Of a stretch of DNA of 14,150 bases, positions 1-7,513 are shown piece by piece. The stretch spans positions 1 to 14,150 of the forward strand of contig JNEM01014209.1 of the NCBI GenBank assembly GCA_000697335.1, given 5' to 3'. How positions within the stretch are numbered: position 1 is the stretch's first letter; the number at the start of each line of letters is the position of its first letter. A program made the position numbers and the translations under genes. The stretch is from Conidiobolus incongruus B7586 (lineage: Eukaryota > Entomophthoromycota > Entomophthoromycetes > Entomophthorales > Conidiobolaceae). The notes beneath the pieces are model-generated. The model searched no databases. It was not told where the DNA came from and was given only the letters and a program-made list of their open reading frames with translations.

Positions 1-202
1 TATTTTTTATATGAATTTTGTCCAAATCCATATCCTGATAAAGTGAAACATCGATAGATATTATAGAAGGTAAAAGATTAAGTTGAATAGTGAAAATTAG
101 TTATAGTGCTAACATAATGTAAGTATCAATTGAGACATATTTGATTCCAATTGCATTTCATTTAAATTACAATATGGCATGAATTATCAGTTGAACGGAT
201 TC
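1..202. other. Upstream flank, no gene seen
   Basis: This AT-rich stretch precedes the tandem repeats in front of the first gene. No convincing coding potential, RNA gene or repeat is visible. It probably belongs to the distal promoter of the 522-1103 gene or to the intergenic space with a neighbour outside the window. Confidence 0.4.
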
Positions 203-369
203 TACTCGGATGATCGGACCATCATTGACCTGTATTACGTTGACACTATTACCTTCAATTACTCGGATGATCGGACCTTCAATACTGTGTATTACATTGA
301 TATTATTACCTTTAATTACTCGGATGATCGGACCTTAAATATTAAGTTAATGTTATTACCTTTGACTTA
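203..369. repeat. 57-bp tandem repeat, three units, each with an 18-bp CGG-N5-CGG box
   Basis: Three head-to-tail units start at 203, 260 and 317, an exact 57-bp period; the last is slightly short. Every unit opens with the identical 18-mer TACTCGGATGATCGGACC. The remaining 39 bp differ at about ten positions between units 1 and 2 and more in unit 3. Each box contains two CGG triplets in direct orientation five bases apart. The array ends just upstream of a TATA box and a gene on the plus strand. CGG half-sites at fixed spacing are the usual targets of fungal Zn2Cys6 regulators, so I infer an upstream activating or repressing array. The period is a multiple of three and the array is open in one frame, so a repeat-peptide reading is the alternative. 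Confidence 0.75.
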
Positions 370-370
370 G

Positions 371-378
371 TATAAATA
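371..378 (+). promoter_or_regulatory. TATA box of the 193-aa gene
   Basis: TATAAATA lies about 145 bp upstream of the ATG at 522 and immediately after the tandem operator-like array. The leader between them (roughly 400-521) is richer in C and G than the surrounding desert, as expected of a transcribed 5' UTR. The assignment rests on motif and position only. Confidence 0.55.
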
Positions 379-521
379 CTCTAGGTTATTTCTTGTTAAC
401 ATAGAATCACTTTTAATCAATACTAGTCAATACTAGCTTCTGCTGCCTACAAATCGAAGCCGACAATATACTGCTACCTACACATATAGATAAACAGGAT
501 TTTCTACTTTATTTCACGCCC

Positions 522-1103
522 ATGAATCACACTGAAGCATTATTTAAAAGACAACTTCAATTAACTAACTTTGCAAAAGTAGTTGAACTTACCGGAGCAA
601 CTGCTGCACGTGTCGGAATGTTAGCCCCACTTACAGGTATATTTTTAGCATACGCATATTTGTCTCATAAAGCAGGATCAAGACCAGACTGTAGTAAAAG
701 ATATAGCGGTTTTGCAACTTGGAAAAAGCTTTATATGCCTAAGCAAGGAGATCCCGAAAATTCACAAATAATCTCGATTGGTGAGCATATTCAGTTTGAA
801 GATGATATCGATACTTTAACTTATAGAACTGAAAGTGGAAAGTGCTATACTGTTGCTGTACCAAGAAGTAATTCATGTGATGGTATTGTGCCTGTTTTAA
901 ATGGAAATGGGGATATTGTTATCAAAGGAAATGCAAATATCCCGTCAAAAGTTTGTGCAAAATCAATAGAGATTGAATGTGGTAAAGTTAGTCGAAATGT
1001 TCAAGAAAGCATTATAGAAGAAAACAGATATGAAGGTGTGAGAAACCAACATGAAATTTACGTAACTTGTGGAAGATTATATCAGCACTATTATGGTCAG
1101 TAA
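522..1103 (+). CDS. Unrecognised 193-aa protein with one hydrophobic segment and six cysteines
   Basis: I do not recognise this protein. It is a real gene by its even codon use, balanced composition against the AT desert, length without stops, and the promoter-like region before it. The chosen ATG is the first in frame after the TATA box; the next Met is residue 33, inside the hydrophobic stretch. Residues about 20-48 are small and hydrophobic with glycines (GATAARVG, then APLTGIFLAYAYL) and could be a membrane helix or internal signal anchor. After it comes a polar domain with Cys 57, 108, 119, 145, 153 and 183, an even number compatible with three disulfides. Lys-Arg pairs at 9-10 and 59-60 could be processing sites if the protein is secreted, but no classical N-terminal signal peptide is seen, and a missed upstream exon is possible. 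It ends in TAA. Membrane-anchored or secreted lineage-specific protein is my guess; function unknown. Confidence 0.75.
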   Translation: MNHTEALFKRQLQLTNFAKVVELTGATAARVGMLAPLTGIFLAYAYLSHKAGSRPDCSKRYSGFATWKKLYMPKQGDPENSQIISIGEHIQFEDDIDTLTYRTESGKCYTVAVPRSNSCDGIVPVLNGNGDIVIKGNANIPSKVCAKSIEIECGKVSRNVQESIIEENRYEGVRNQHEIYVTCGRLYQHYYGQ

Positions 1104-1470
1104 CTAAGTTAACCACTTCCTTAGAATTTTCTACCCTTTATAGATCTTTATTTTAAAATAAAATATTTCTTTATATTTTTTTTTCTCATTTGCATCATTT
1201 CTATTAATTCCTTGTATTTAATACAGCTTTGAAAATTGTTATTAATATTACTATAGAATTGAAGAAATGGGAAATTTTTTAATTTCTGATTTTTCAAACA
1301 TATTATTAATTTCAAATAAAAAAATATATACAAAACAAATAGGAAAATAAATAGTTTTAAATTATATATATATATATAATAACTTTTTTAATTAAAAAAT
1401 TAATTTTTAAAATTAGTTGTTTAATTTAATTATACTTAAACTAAATAGTATCCATCAAAAGTTTTTTATT
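1104..1470. other. 3' flank and start of AT desert
   Basis: An AATAAA at 1157-1162, about 55 nt past the stop codon, may be the poly(A) signal of the preceding gene, although such hexamers are common at this composition. A TA microsatellite sits near 1362-1377. No gene is visible; a short minus-strand open frame at 1148-1333 is low-complexity and is not supported. Confidence 0.4.
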
Positions 1471-2463
1471 TTAGTATTAGTAAAACTTAACTATAAACCC
1501 TTTAAAATTATTTAAAATTTACAAGTAGTTTTAGGTAATGAAGTATTATTTAAATCAACAATTTATTACTGGGTAAATTACTTTAAAGCTAAAAAAACTA
1601 CCTAAAACCTGTTAAAATCTAAAAGATTAATTTCAACTGTTATTTTTTTAATTGTTAATAAAATAAAAAAATATATTAAAAAACACCTTTTTATTTCAGC
1701 TAGAGAATTATTAAGTTACTTTAATATTAGTTATATAAGTATTTTATATATATTAAAGTTTAAATTGAAATTAATTAATAAAAATATAAAATAAATATCT
1801 TATAATTTAACTAAAACTTAAAAATAAGCTAGAGTAGCTATTGTTAAATAAAACTTACTAAGATATAACTAGAAACTAAAGCTTTTACAGTGAATTATTA
1901 CAATTGATAAATTTTAGATTTTTTTGTATAATCCTTTACTAAAACATAAATTAAAGTGTTAAATTAAGTTAAATCAACCCTCTCTACAAATTCCTTTAAA
2001 TAAACACTTTGTTGATAAGCAAATATTAATTGATGTAATAGATTATAATAACATATGCTATTTTTATTTAGTTTCTAAAAGAAAAACAATTAATAATAAA
2101 CTTTATATTTCTTTTTTAAATAAAACTATTTTTAATTAGTATTCTTAATATAATTTAAGAAAACCTATTATTTTATATAATAATTGTAAAATATATAAAT
2201 CTAAAGTTGTAAAAAACTTTTTAATTAAAAATAACTGGAAAAAACTACTATATCTAGTATATTCTTTAGATTATAACTTATGTAATTATAATTGTTTTAG
2301 GTAATTAAAAAACTAGCTTATAGGAAAGAAAATTTCTACAGGAAAATTTAATTAGTTTGTGAAATATTAAATTTCAGTCTTTAATAAAAAGAATTATTTT
2401 TTAGGTGTTAGATCTTTATTAAAAGTATAGCAAAAAGTTATTAAAAATAAAAGAAACTATTAA
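1471..2463 (+). mobile_element. Fossil mariner-family (DD34D) transposase
   Basis: One frame runs without a frameshift from at least 1534 to the TAA at 2461-2463 (309 codons; family length is about 345) and probably starts near 1471. It is interrupted by about sixteen stops, all but one TAA or TAG and mostly where relatives carry Gln. Mariner landmarks appear in order. The first is an N-terminal helix-turn-helix region with a YYWVNYF stretch. Next come NLT followed by ARV, and IITIDKF at the first catalytic position (family TGDE). ILYNNCKIY stands at the second (family HDNARPH), and YSLDYNLCNYN at the third (family YSPDLAPCDYH). Exactly 34 residues separate the second and third catalytic positions, the mariner DD34D spacing, but both are Asn here. 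The end, KVIKNKRNY, resembles the family C-terminus. I could not identify terminal inverted repeats with confidence. It is inactive, and the changes fit C-to-T on both strands. Confidence 0.85.
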
Positions 2464-4671
2464 TTTTATAATATATATTTATTTTTACTTTTTATATATT
2501 AAAATGTTTATTTTTTTTCAATTGCAAAAAATTCCCATTATTTAAATTACAAAGTAATAACTTAATATTATAGTAGATCAAGAAGTCTACTCACCCTTTA
2601 ATTTAAACCATCTGCCATTTTTCAGAATATAATCCACATATATACCATCAACAATTCTTATATAATATCAAATTCCAGAAACAATTATAATTAGTGTTTC
2701 AACAAATTGGCTAAAGATTGTTAGCACTATAAAATTATCACTGAGCATATATTTGCTCAGCAATTATCTTGATCAGGGCCAAAACCTATATCTTAGTACT
2801 TTAATAAATCCTTTAAAGTATTTCATTAGCTATCCTTGGCCAACTTTATTAAATTTACTTGATTCTGATTGCAAAGTTATTTTCCCACAAACTTACAATC
2901 TGATCAAAATATATTTTAAATTTGATTTATTATTAGCTCTAAAAGTATACTATATTTTATATCCTATTTAAATCCATAACTTAATATTAACATTTAGTAA
3001 TTTCTTTCTAAAATTATTTTACTCACCTTTTTATCATCATATTTAACACCAAATTTAAATGAAGGAAAATAATAAGATTTAAGTATTAATAAGTGATATA
3101 AAAGGTTAATAAATATAGAAATTTAATAATGGAAAAATATTCTGTTATATTATCAATAAGACTTTGCTATATCTTTAGCATGCTTCTAAAGCTTTCAAAA
3201 CAGGTTTTTCTATTGAAATTTTAAATTTGATCTTTTTAAACTAATTCAATTTGTTTTTAGGAACTTTTCTAATTATCCAAAGCAATCATAATAAAATGGA
3301 TGATAATATAATACCTTTTACTATTTATTTTATAAAATAATTATTTGAAAAATATAATAAAAACTTTAATTAAAATTTATTTTATTTGAAAATACAATAT
3401 AGAACTGATTATTAATTGATCAAACTTTAAAAAGTAAATAAGAAAAAGATATGATATTATAATCTAGTATAATAATTAAAATACGCTATTTAATAAAACA
3501 TCCCTTATTGAAATTTAAAAATAGAATCAATTTTAGTTAATATTTCTTGTTATTTTTAAAAGAATAATATAAAAGAATTTAATCTTTAATTAATATAGTA
3601 AGTAAATATAAAATACTCTATTTTTAATTATTTTGTAAAATTTTTCTATTTGAATATAGTTATTTTTATTTTAAATATTAATAAATTTATATAACATATA
3701 TTATATTTAAAATAATTAATTTTAGTATAAACTTAAATATATATATAATATATATATATATAAAAGATTAGAATATCTAGATAATTATTTAATTGAAATA
3801 ATTATAAGGCATATTTTAATTTATATTTTTATATATTTAAAAATTATAATATAAAAATAAATACTAAAATTTATATTTTAAAAAATTTTTAAAAATATTA
3901 TTTTTAATTTTAAATGGTTAAATTTAATAATAAATAATAATTTCAAATAAAAAAAATTTAAGTTGTTTGTAAATCCTATATAGTTTTAAAATGTTTATAT
4001 ATAAGTTTCATTAGTATTAAAATAACAGACTTTGATAATAATTATTTATTTTAAGTAGAATTATATTCAACTTTAAAATTTCAAACTATAATATTCAAAT
4101 AAAAAAATTTTGAATGAATATATAGATAGTTTTAAAATATCAAATTTTCTATATTATATATTTTCAATTTATCTTTTTAATCTAATAAAATATTTAAAAA
4201 TCCAAAATTAAAGAATTTGCTATTTCTTAATAAACTAATAATTTAAATATTATTTATTTTGTAAAGTTGAATATGATAATATTTTAGTTGCTAATTTTAT
4301 TGAAATATATTATTTAATAATAGATAAATATAAAAAACTATAGCAGGCTCTATTTGACTATTTTATGTAAATACTTTTGTTAAAAAAATATTTTTAAATA
4401 AAATAGTTAAAACTCTATTTATCATATAATTTGAATATAAAATTTATCTGGCTTCTGATATTATTCAATTTATACTAACAGTTTTGCTCAGATTTTAAAG
4501 CCAATATATTACAATATAGGTTCTAAGTCCTACAAAAAACATTAGGCTTTGCTTATTAGTCTTTTTCTCAACAAATAAATTATATTAAATTTAAACATTT
4601 ATTAGAATCATTAAATTGAGATATAAGTATGGATTTTGGCAATTCTAAAATCAAAAATGATAAAAGATTCT
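2464..4671. other. Gene-less AT desert
   Basis: No gene can be supported here. 2575-3060 is less AT-extreme and keeps normal CA and TG dinucleotides. It contains a small plus-strand open frame (2753-2971, 72 codons) of low complexity that I do not call. 3300-4440 is extremely AT-rich with TA runs near 3740-3762 and resembles nothing I recognise. An imperfect inverted repeat (ACTATTTTAT facing ATAAAATAGT, 4357-4407) could be a hairpin but may be chance at this composition. 4440-4671 is again less extreme and holds no gene. Confidence 0.5.
2741..2760. repeat. Perfect 7-bp inverted repeat
   Basis: CTGAGCA and TGCTCAG face each other across a 6-base TATATT spacer. The GC content of the arms is unusual for this desert. 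It could be a short hairpin or a dimeric protein site; no gene lies near enough to suggest a role. Confidence 0.4.
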
Positions 4672-4801
4672 AAAAGATAATGTTCCAGATAAGGCTACCA
4701 GTAGGCGCAAAGACCATTAGAACAGATAGCCGTCATCGGGCATCGAACTACGATCTCCCTGGGCTAAACGAACAGTCCCACGACACTACCAAGGCACCTT
4801 A
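4672..4801 (-). mobile_element. 130-bp Pol III-type tRNA-like element (SINE-like), copy 1
   Basis: A sharply bounded 130-bp unit of balanced composition in the AT desert, repeated at 7282-7411 with 128 of 130 bases identical. Read on the minus strand it starts TAAGGTGCC. It has an A-box-like TGGTAGTGTCG (4791-4781; one position off the usual consensus). After 32 nt comes GTTCGATGC (4748-4740), a full match to the tRNA B box GTTCRANNC. It ends in a T run (4675-4672) that would stop RNA polymerase III. The spacing suits a tRNA-derived promoter, but the arms do not fold into a proper tRNA, so a SINE or small Pol III RNA is more likely. I see no clear target duplication. It lies about 920 bp beyond the 3' end of the La-related gene, pointing the same way as that gene. 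Confidence 0.7.
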
Positions 4802-5570
4802 ATTTATCTAATTTTATAAATTAGAACTATGATTCAATTTTTATAATTTAATGATTTCATAAACCTGGTAATCAGTATTTTATCAGTTGTCCATATGAAT
4901 CAAATTCCATTTTCATCGTATATCTCTTAAAGTAATTCAAGTCCATTTAAACATGATCTTGATTTGATAAATTATCAATTAAATATATAAATCATATGTT
5001 ATTAACATATATCTATTAAAATGTGGAATTTATAAATAAGAGTGTTCCAATAATGCTATGTAAATTGAAACTATTTTTGAATGATATATCTTAATAAATT
5101 CTTGGGTTATTAATGTTGAGTACACTATTATTTGAACAGGATCAAAATGTGATATAAAATGATACTAATTAATTTTAGAGAAAGTACTAAGCAAATATTA
5201 ATTAATTTTCTTATCAATTTGGTTTTAGTGTAATTTTATAATTTAATTAGTTTTATAACAGATTTTCTTTTGGGTTATTTAACTAATTGATCTGATTTTA
5301 AATTTTGATAATAGATAATAATAACTACTGTGAAATTACACTAATGCAAGATAAGTATTTGTTGAATTTCAAAATTTATTAGATATTGATAAATAAATAT
5401 TGAAGTATTAAATAATATAATAGAATCATTACATACAAATTAAAGTCGAAGATAAATAATAGTAGACTACAGGAAAAGGGTAATTATAGTATTGGTGTGT
5501 AAAGTTGATATATTGTTTTACTTCAAATAATGAATAAATAGTTCTTTTGGCTGGAACTAGAATCGTGGAG
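4802..5570. other. AT-rich intergenic, 3' side of the La-related gene
   Basis: No gene is seen. The sequence is AT-rich but keeps normal CA and TG frequencies, so it looks like ordinary intergenic DNA and not a decayed transposon. The only structure noted is the possible MITE at 5225-5344. Confidence 0.5.
5225..5344. repeat. Possible 120-bp MITE with 12-bp inverted ends
   Basis: TTAGTGTAATTT (5225-5236) and its exact complement AAATTACACTAA (5333-5344) bound a 120-bp AT-rich segment. Trimmed by two or three bases, the ends read TA-GTGTAATTT and AAATTACAC-TA, compatible with the TA duplication of Tc1/mariner elements. Only a single copy is seen and the arms are short, so this may be chance. 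Confidence 0.25.
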
Positions 5571-5595
5571 AGGAACTCCACGATTTGAGAAATAT
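5571..5595 (-). other. Perfect 10-bp stem, 5-nt loop hairpin beyond the La-related gene
   Basis: AATCGTGGAG and CTCCACGATT pair perfectly around a 5-base loop; half the stem is GC, in a desert. On the minus strand it lies about 127-151 nt past the stop codon of the La-related gene and 25-50 nt past an AATAAA, so near the expected cleavage site. It may be a 3'-UTR or 3'-end structure, or the stem of a small RNA. On DNA it is a perfect dyad and could bind a dimeric protein. Confidence 0.55.
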
Positions 5596-5619
5596 CATGT
5601 TAAGGAATATTTATTTGAA

Positions 5620-5625
5620 TAAAGT
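5620..5625 (-). promoter_or_regulatory. Putative poly(A) signal AATAAA
   Basis: TTTATT on the plus strand reads AATAAA on the minus strand, about 97 nt past the stop codon of the La-related gene and just before the perfect hairpin. The position suits a fungal poly(A) signal, but the hexamer is frequent in AT-rich DNA. Confidence 0.35.
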
Positions 5626-5721
5626 TTTGTTGGCCATGTTGGTGATGTCATTATGAATGTTATCTATATCAAGTTAGTTATTCTTGAAATTATACGGTTT
5701 TCGAATCTGGTAGTAGAAATT

Positions 5722-6756
5722 TCACCAATTCAAAGCTCGAGTTTCAGCGATTTTCATATCGGAAATATGTTTTAGAGAATTAGAACCTTGTTTGTAACGC
5801 TTGACGAATTTCTCTTCAGGATCTTTGAGCGCGCGATTGAAGATATAACAGTTATCTTTAATATGCGACAAGAATATTTCTTCTTGAACTCCTTCAAGTT
5901 TTTGATATTTCAAAGGTCTCCATCTGCTATATTTTATGTCCAAGGCTTTCAGTTCTTCAATTGTCTGATCAGTCACTGGGTATTTCATATAAGCACAGGG
6001 GATATAGCCATTTAAAAATTCGAAATGAATGAGATTAGGTATGGAGCGCCTGATTTTGTGAGTTAATACTTTTTTATTAGCATTTTTCGACATACCTAAA
6101 ATTAGAATGGATTGTCCAGGCTCAGCTTCAAAGAATGGACGCTGATAATCGCGTTTGAAGATTTTCTCACCAGCTACTCGCATTATGTTGTGTGCAATTT
6201 GCTTTTTCATAGTCAATTCGCAGTTATCAAATTTATAAGGGCCAGATTCAATAAACTTCATAGCTTTTTCATAAGTTGGAAAATAAACAAGTGCACATCC
6301 TCGAAAAGATTTGGTACTATTGATGCGCTCAAATAAAGGTTTGATAAATATCACTTCTCTCCCGGGACAAAAATATTCAATCAGGTCGTCAAGGGTTTTA
6401 TCTCGAGGGATATTTTCAACATAAACTGCACCATCATCAATCGGCCTGCTGACATATGGGATTTTTCTCCGAATCGCAGTTTTGGCCTCATTCAGTTCAA
6501 TTAAATCACTTTTTGTTTGAAGAGCAGTTAAAACCTTTCCCTTTCCATAAGGCTGAATACGGTTAAAAGTCATTAAAATATCCAAATCGACCCAGCGATC
6601 AGGGTTTTCTTTCATTTTACTTAATAAAAATTTATCTCTAGAGAGATTCGGGTCGCCAAAATAAAATTCAATTTGGTGAAGAATTTTCTCATTATCATCC
6701 TCAGGGTTTCTATACAAAAATGGTTTTGTATTCACAAATTTAGATTCCAAAGCCAT
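5722..6756 (-). CDS. La-related RNA-binding protein, LARP7/Pof8-like
   Basis: I start at the ATG at 6756 (AAGATGG, strong context); two codons upstream is only a GTG, and a TAA precedes it in frame. The product is 344 aa. Counting from two residues earlier, the La motif spans about 22-102 with QIEFYFGDPNL and RDKF. Its residues match those by which La grips a 3' UUU-OH end: Gln30, Phe33, Tyr34, Asp43, Phe45, Phe66. RRM1 is about 111-191 with RNP2 VYVENI and RNP1 FRGCALVYF. The C-terminal part (about 217-301) resembles the xRRM of LARP7: ILILGM, then HFEFLNG where the family has Y-x-D, then LEGVQEEIFLSHI like the closing helix. La plus RRM1 plus xRRM fits fission-yeast Pof8/Lar7 (about 400 aa), which binds telomerase RNA and the U6 snRNP in the nucleus. 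A plain La protein (tRNA/U6 precursor binding) is the alternative if the C-terminal match is weak. No introns are evident; the stop is TGA. Confidence 0.85.
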   Translation of the reverse strand: MALESKFVNTKPFLYRNPEDDNEKILHQIEFYFGDPNLSRDKFLLSKMKENPDRWVDLDILMTFNRIQPYGKGKVLTALQTKSDLIELNEAKTAIRRKIPYVSRPIDDGAVYVENIPRDKTLDDLIEYFCPGREVIFIKPLFERINSTKSFRGCALVYFPTYEKAMKFIESGPYKFDNCELTMKKQIAHNIMRVAGEKIFKRDYQRPFFEAEPGQSILILGMSKNANKKVLTHKIRRSIPNLIHFEFLNGYIPCAYMKYPVTDQTIEELKALDIKYSRWRPLKYQKLEGVQEEIFLSHIKDNCYIFNRALKDPEEKFVKRYKQGSNSLKHISDMKIAETRALNW

Positions 6757-6775
6757 CTTCACTAAGATTTGACAT
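6740..6775 (-). promoter_or_regulatory. Upstream ATG with 11-codon frame overlapping the La-related start
   Basis: An ATG at 6775, 19 bases before the main ATG, opens a short frame that ends at 6740 inside the coding region, out of frame with it. If transcripts include it, it could depress translation by an overlapping uORF. Alternatively transcription begins downstream of it, or it is removed as intron, since an AAATCTTAG acceptor-like sequence lies just before the main ATG. I cannot decide between these. Confidence 0.35.
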
Positions 6776-7281
6776 AAAATGAATTACATTTTTAATCCTA
6801 GTCAATAATCATAGATAACTTATAATCTGGAATATCTAAAAATATGGGATTACATTAGAGATAGAGTTTGATTAATAAAATAGTTGAAAATGTAGTTAAA
6901 ACTCTGTAACCAAATATATATCAAATATTTTGTAATTTTATTTTATTGAATTATATTATAATTATATTAAATATTTGGAAATCTAATGAAGTGGGAATGT
7001 GAATAAACTACTTTACAGATTATGAATCATATAAATTTTACCTTTATGAATATAATTTAAAAAATTAGATAATTATTATTTTTTCAATTATAAATGTTAT
7101 TAACGAATAAAAATATAAAATTATACTACCAAATTTTTACACCTTCTGAATATTTTATTTGAAAATATTTTTATTGAAATGTTATCAAAAATTATTTATA
7201 TATATATATATCTTGATAAATCTCATTAAATGTATTATACAAATATTAGAAATAAAAAATTGATGTTAAAATTAAATGTGC
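6776..7281. other. AT-rich intergenic, 5' side of the La-related gene
   Basis: This must contain the promoter of the La-related gene, but no distinct TATA element or operator stands out at this composition. A TA microsatellite lies near 7197-7212. No gene or RNA is seen. Confidence 0.4.
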
Positions 7282-7411
7282 AAAAGATAATGTTCCAGAT
7301 AAGGCTACCAGTAGGCGCAAAGACCATTAGAACAGATAGCCGTCATCAGGCATTGAACTACGATCTCCCTGGGCTAAACGAACAGTCCCACGACACTACC
7401 AAGGCACCTTA
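7282..7411 (-). mobile_element. 130-bp Pol III-type tRNA-like element (SINE-like), copy 2
   Basis: Second copy of the 4672-4801 unit, in the same orientation and with the same ends, about 525 bp upstream of the La-related start. It differs at two bases only, both CpG transitions. One falls at the R position of the B box (GTTCAATGC, 7358-7350), which still fits the consensus. The A-box-like element (7401-7391) and the terminal T run (7285-7282) are unchanged. Flanking DNA is unrelated to that of copy 1, so the 130 bp is the true repeat unit. No target duplication is evident. Confidence 0.7.
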
Positions 7412-7513
7412 CTTGAATGAACAAATAATTTTTTATGTCTAAATGCAATCACAAACCTGTATTATTTTGTAATAATTGCTTCTAATTTTGATTGGCCAAT
7501 TCAAATATACTAT
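7412..7513. other. Spacer between Pol III element and retroelement
   Basis: About 100 bp of AT-rich host DNA without a recognisable feature. It ends in CTAT, the left copy of the retroelement's target duplication. Confidence 0.45.

Noticed and set aside
179-370. 63-codon plus-strand open frame over the tandem repeats
   Set aside because: The repeat period is a multiple of three, so it stays open by construction. Identity is concentrated in one 18-bp box while the rest changes at the amino-acid level, it has no signal peptide, and it ends at the TATA box. Kept only as an alternative reading.
1148-1333. 61-codon minus-strand open frame
   Set aside because: Lys/Asn/Ile/Phe-rich low-complexity translation in AT-rich 3' flank; no support.
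1471-2463. Non-standard genetic code with TAA/TAG as Gln to explain the stops in the mariner frame
   Set aside because: The two host genes use CAA/CAG for Gln, contain no internal TAA/TAG and stop at TAA and TGA; the transposase has also lost two catalytic Asp residues, so decay is the simpler account.
2753-2971. 72-codon plus-strand open frame
   Set aside because: Low-complexity, Leu/Tyr/Ile-rich composition expected from AT-rich DNA, and no recognisable domain or promoter.
4672-4801. Functional tRNA gene on the minus strand
   Set aside because: A and B boxes are present, but the acceptor and T arms do not pair and no credible anticodon arm is formed.
5788-6336. Plus-strand open frames inside the La-related gene
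   Set aside because: They are antisense shadows of a well-supported coding sequence.
6757-6762. GTG start two codons before the ATG of the La-related gene
   Set aside because: A eukaryotic nuclear gene should start at ATG; the ATG at 6756 has strong context and loses nothing of the La motif.
7230-7442. 70-codon plus-strand open frame
   Set aside because: It is a chance translation across copy 2 of the Pol III-type element.
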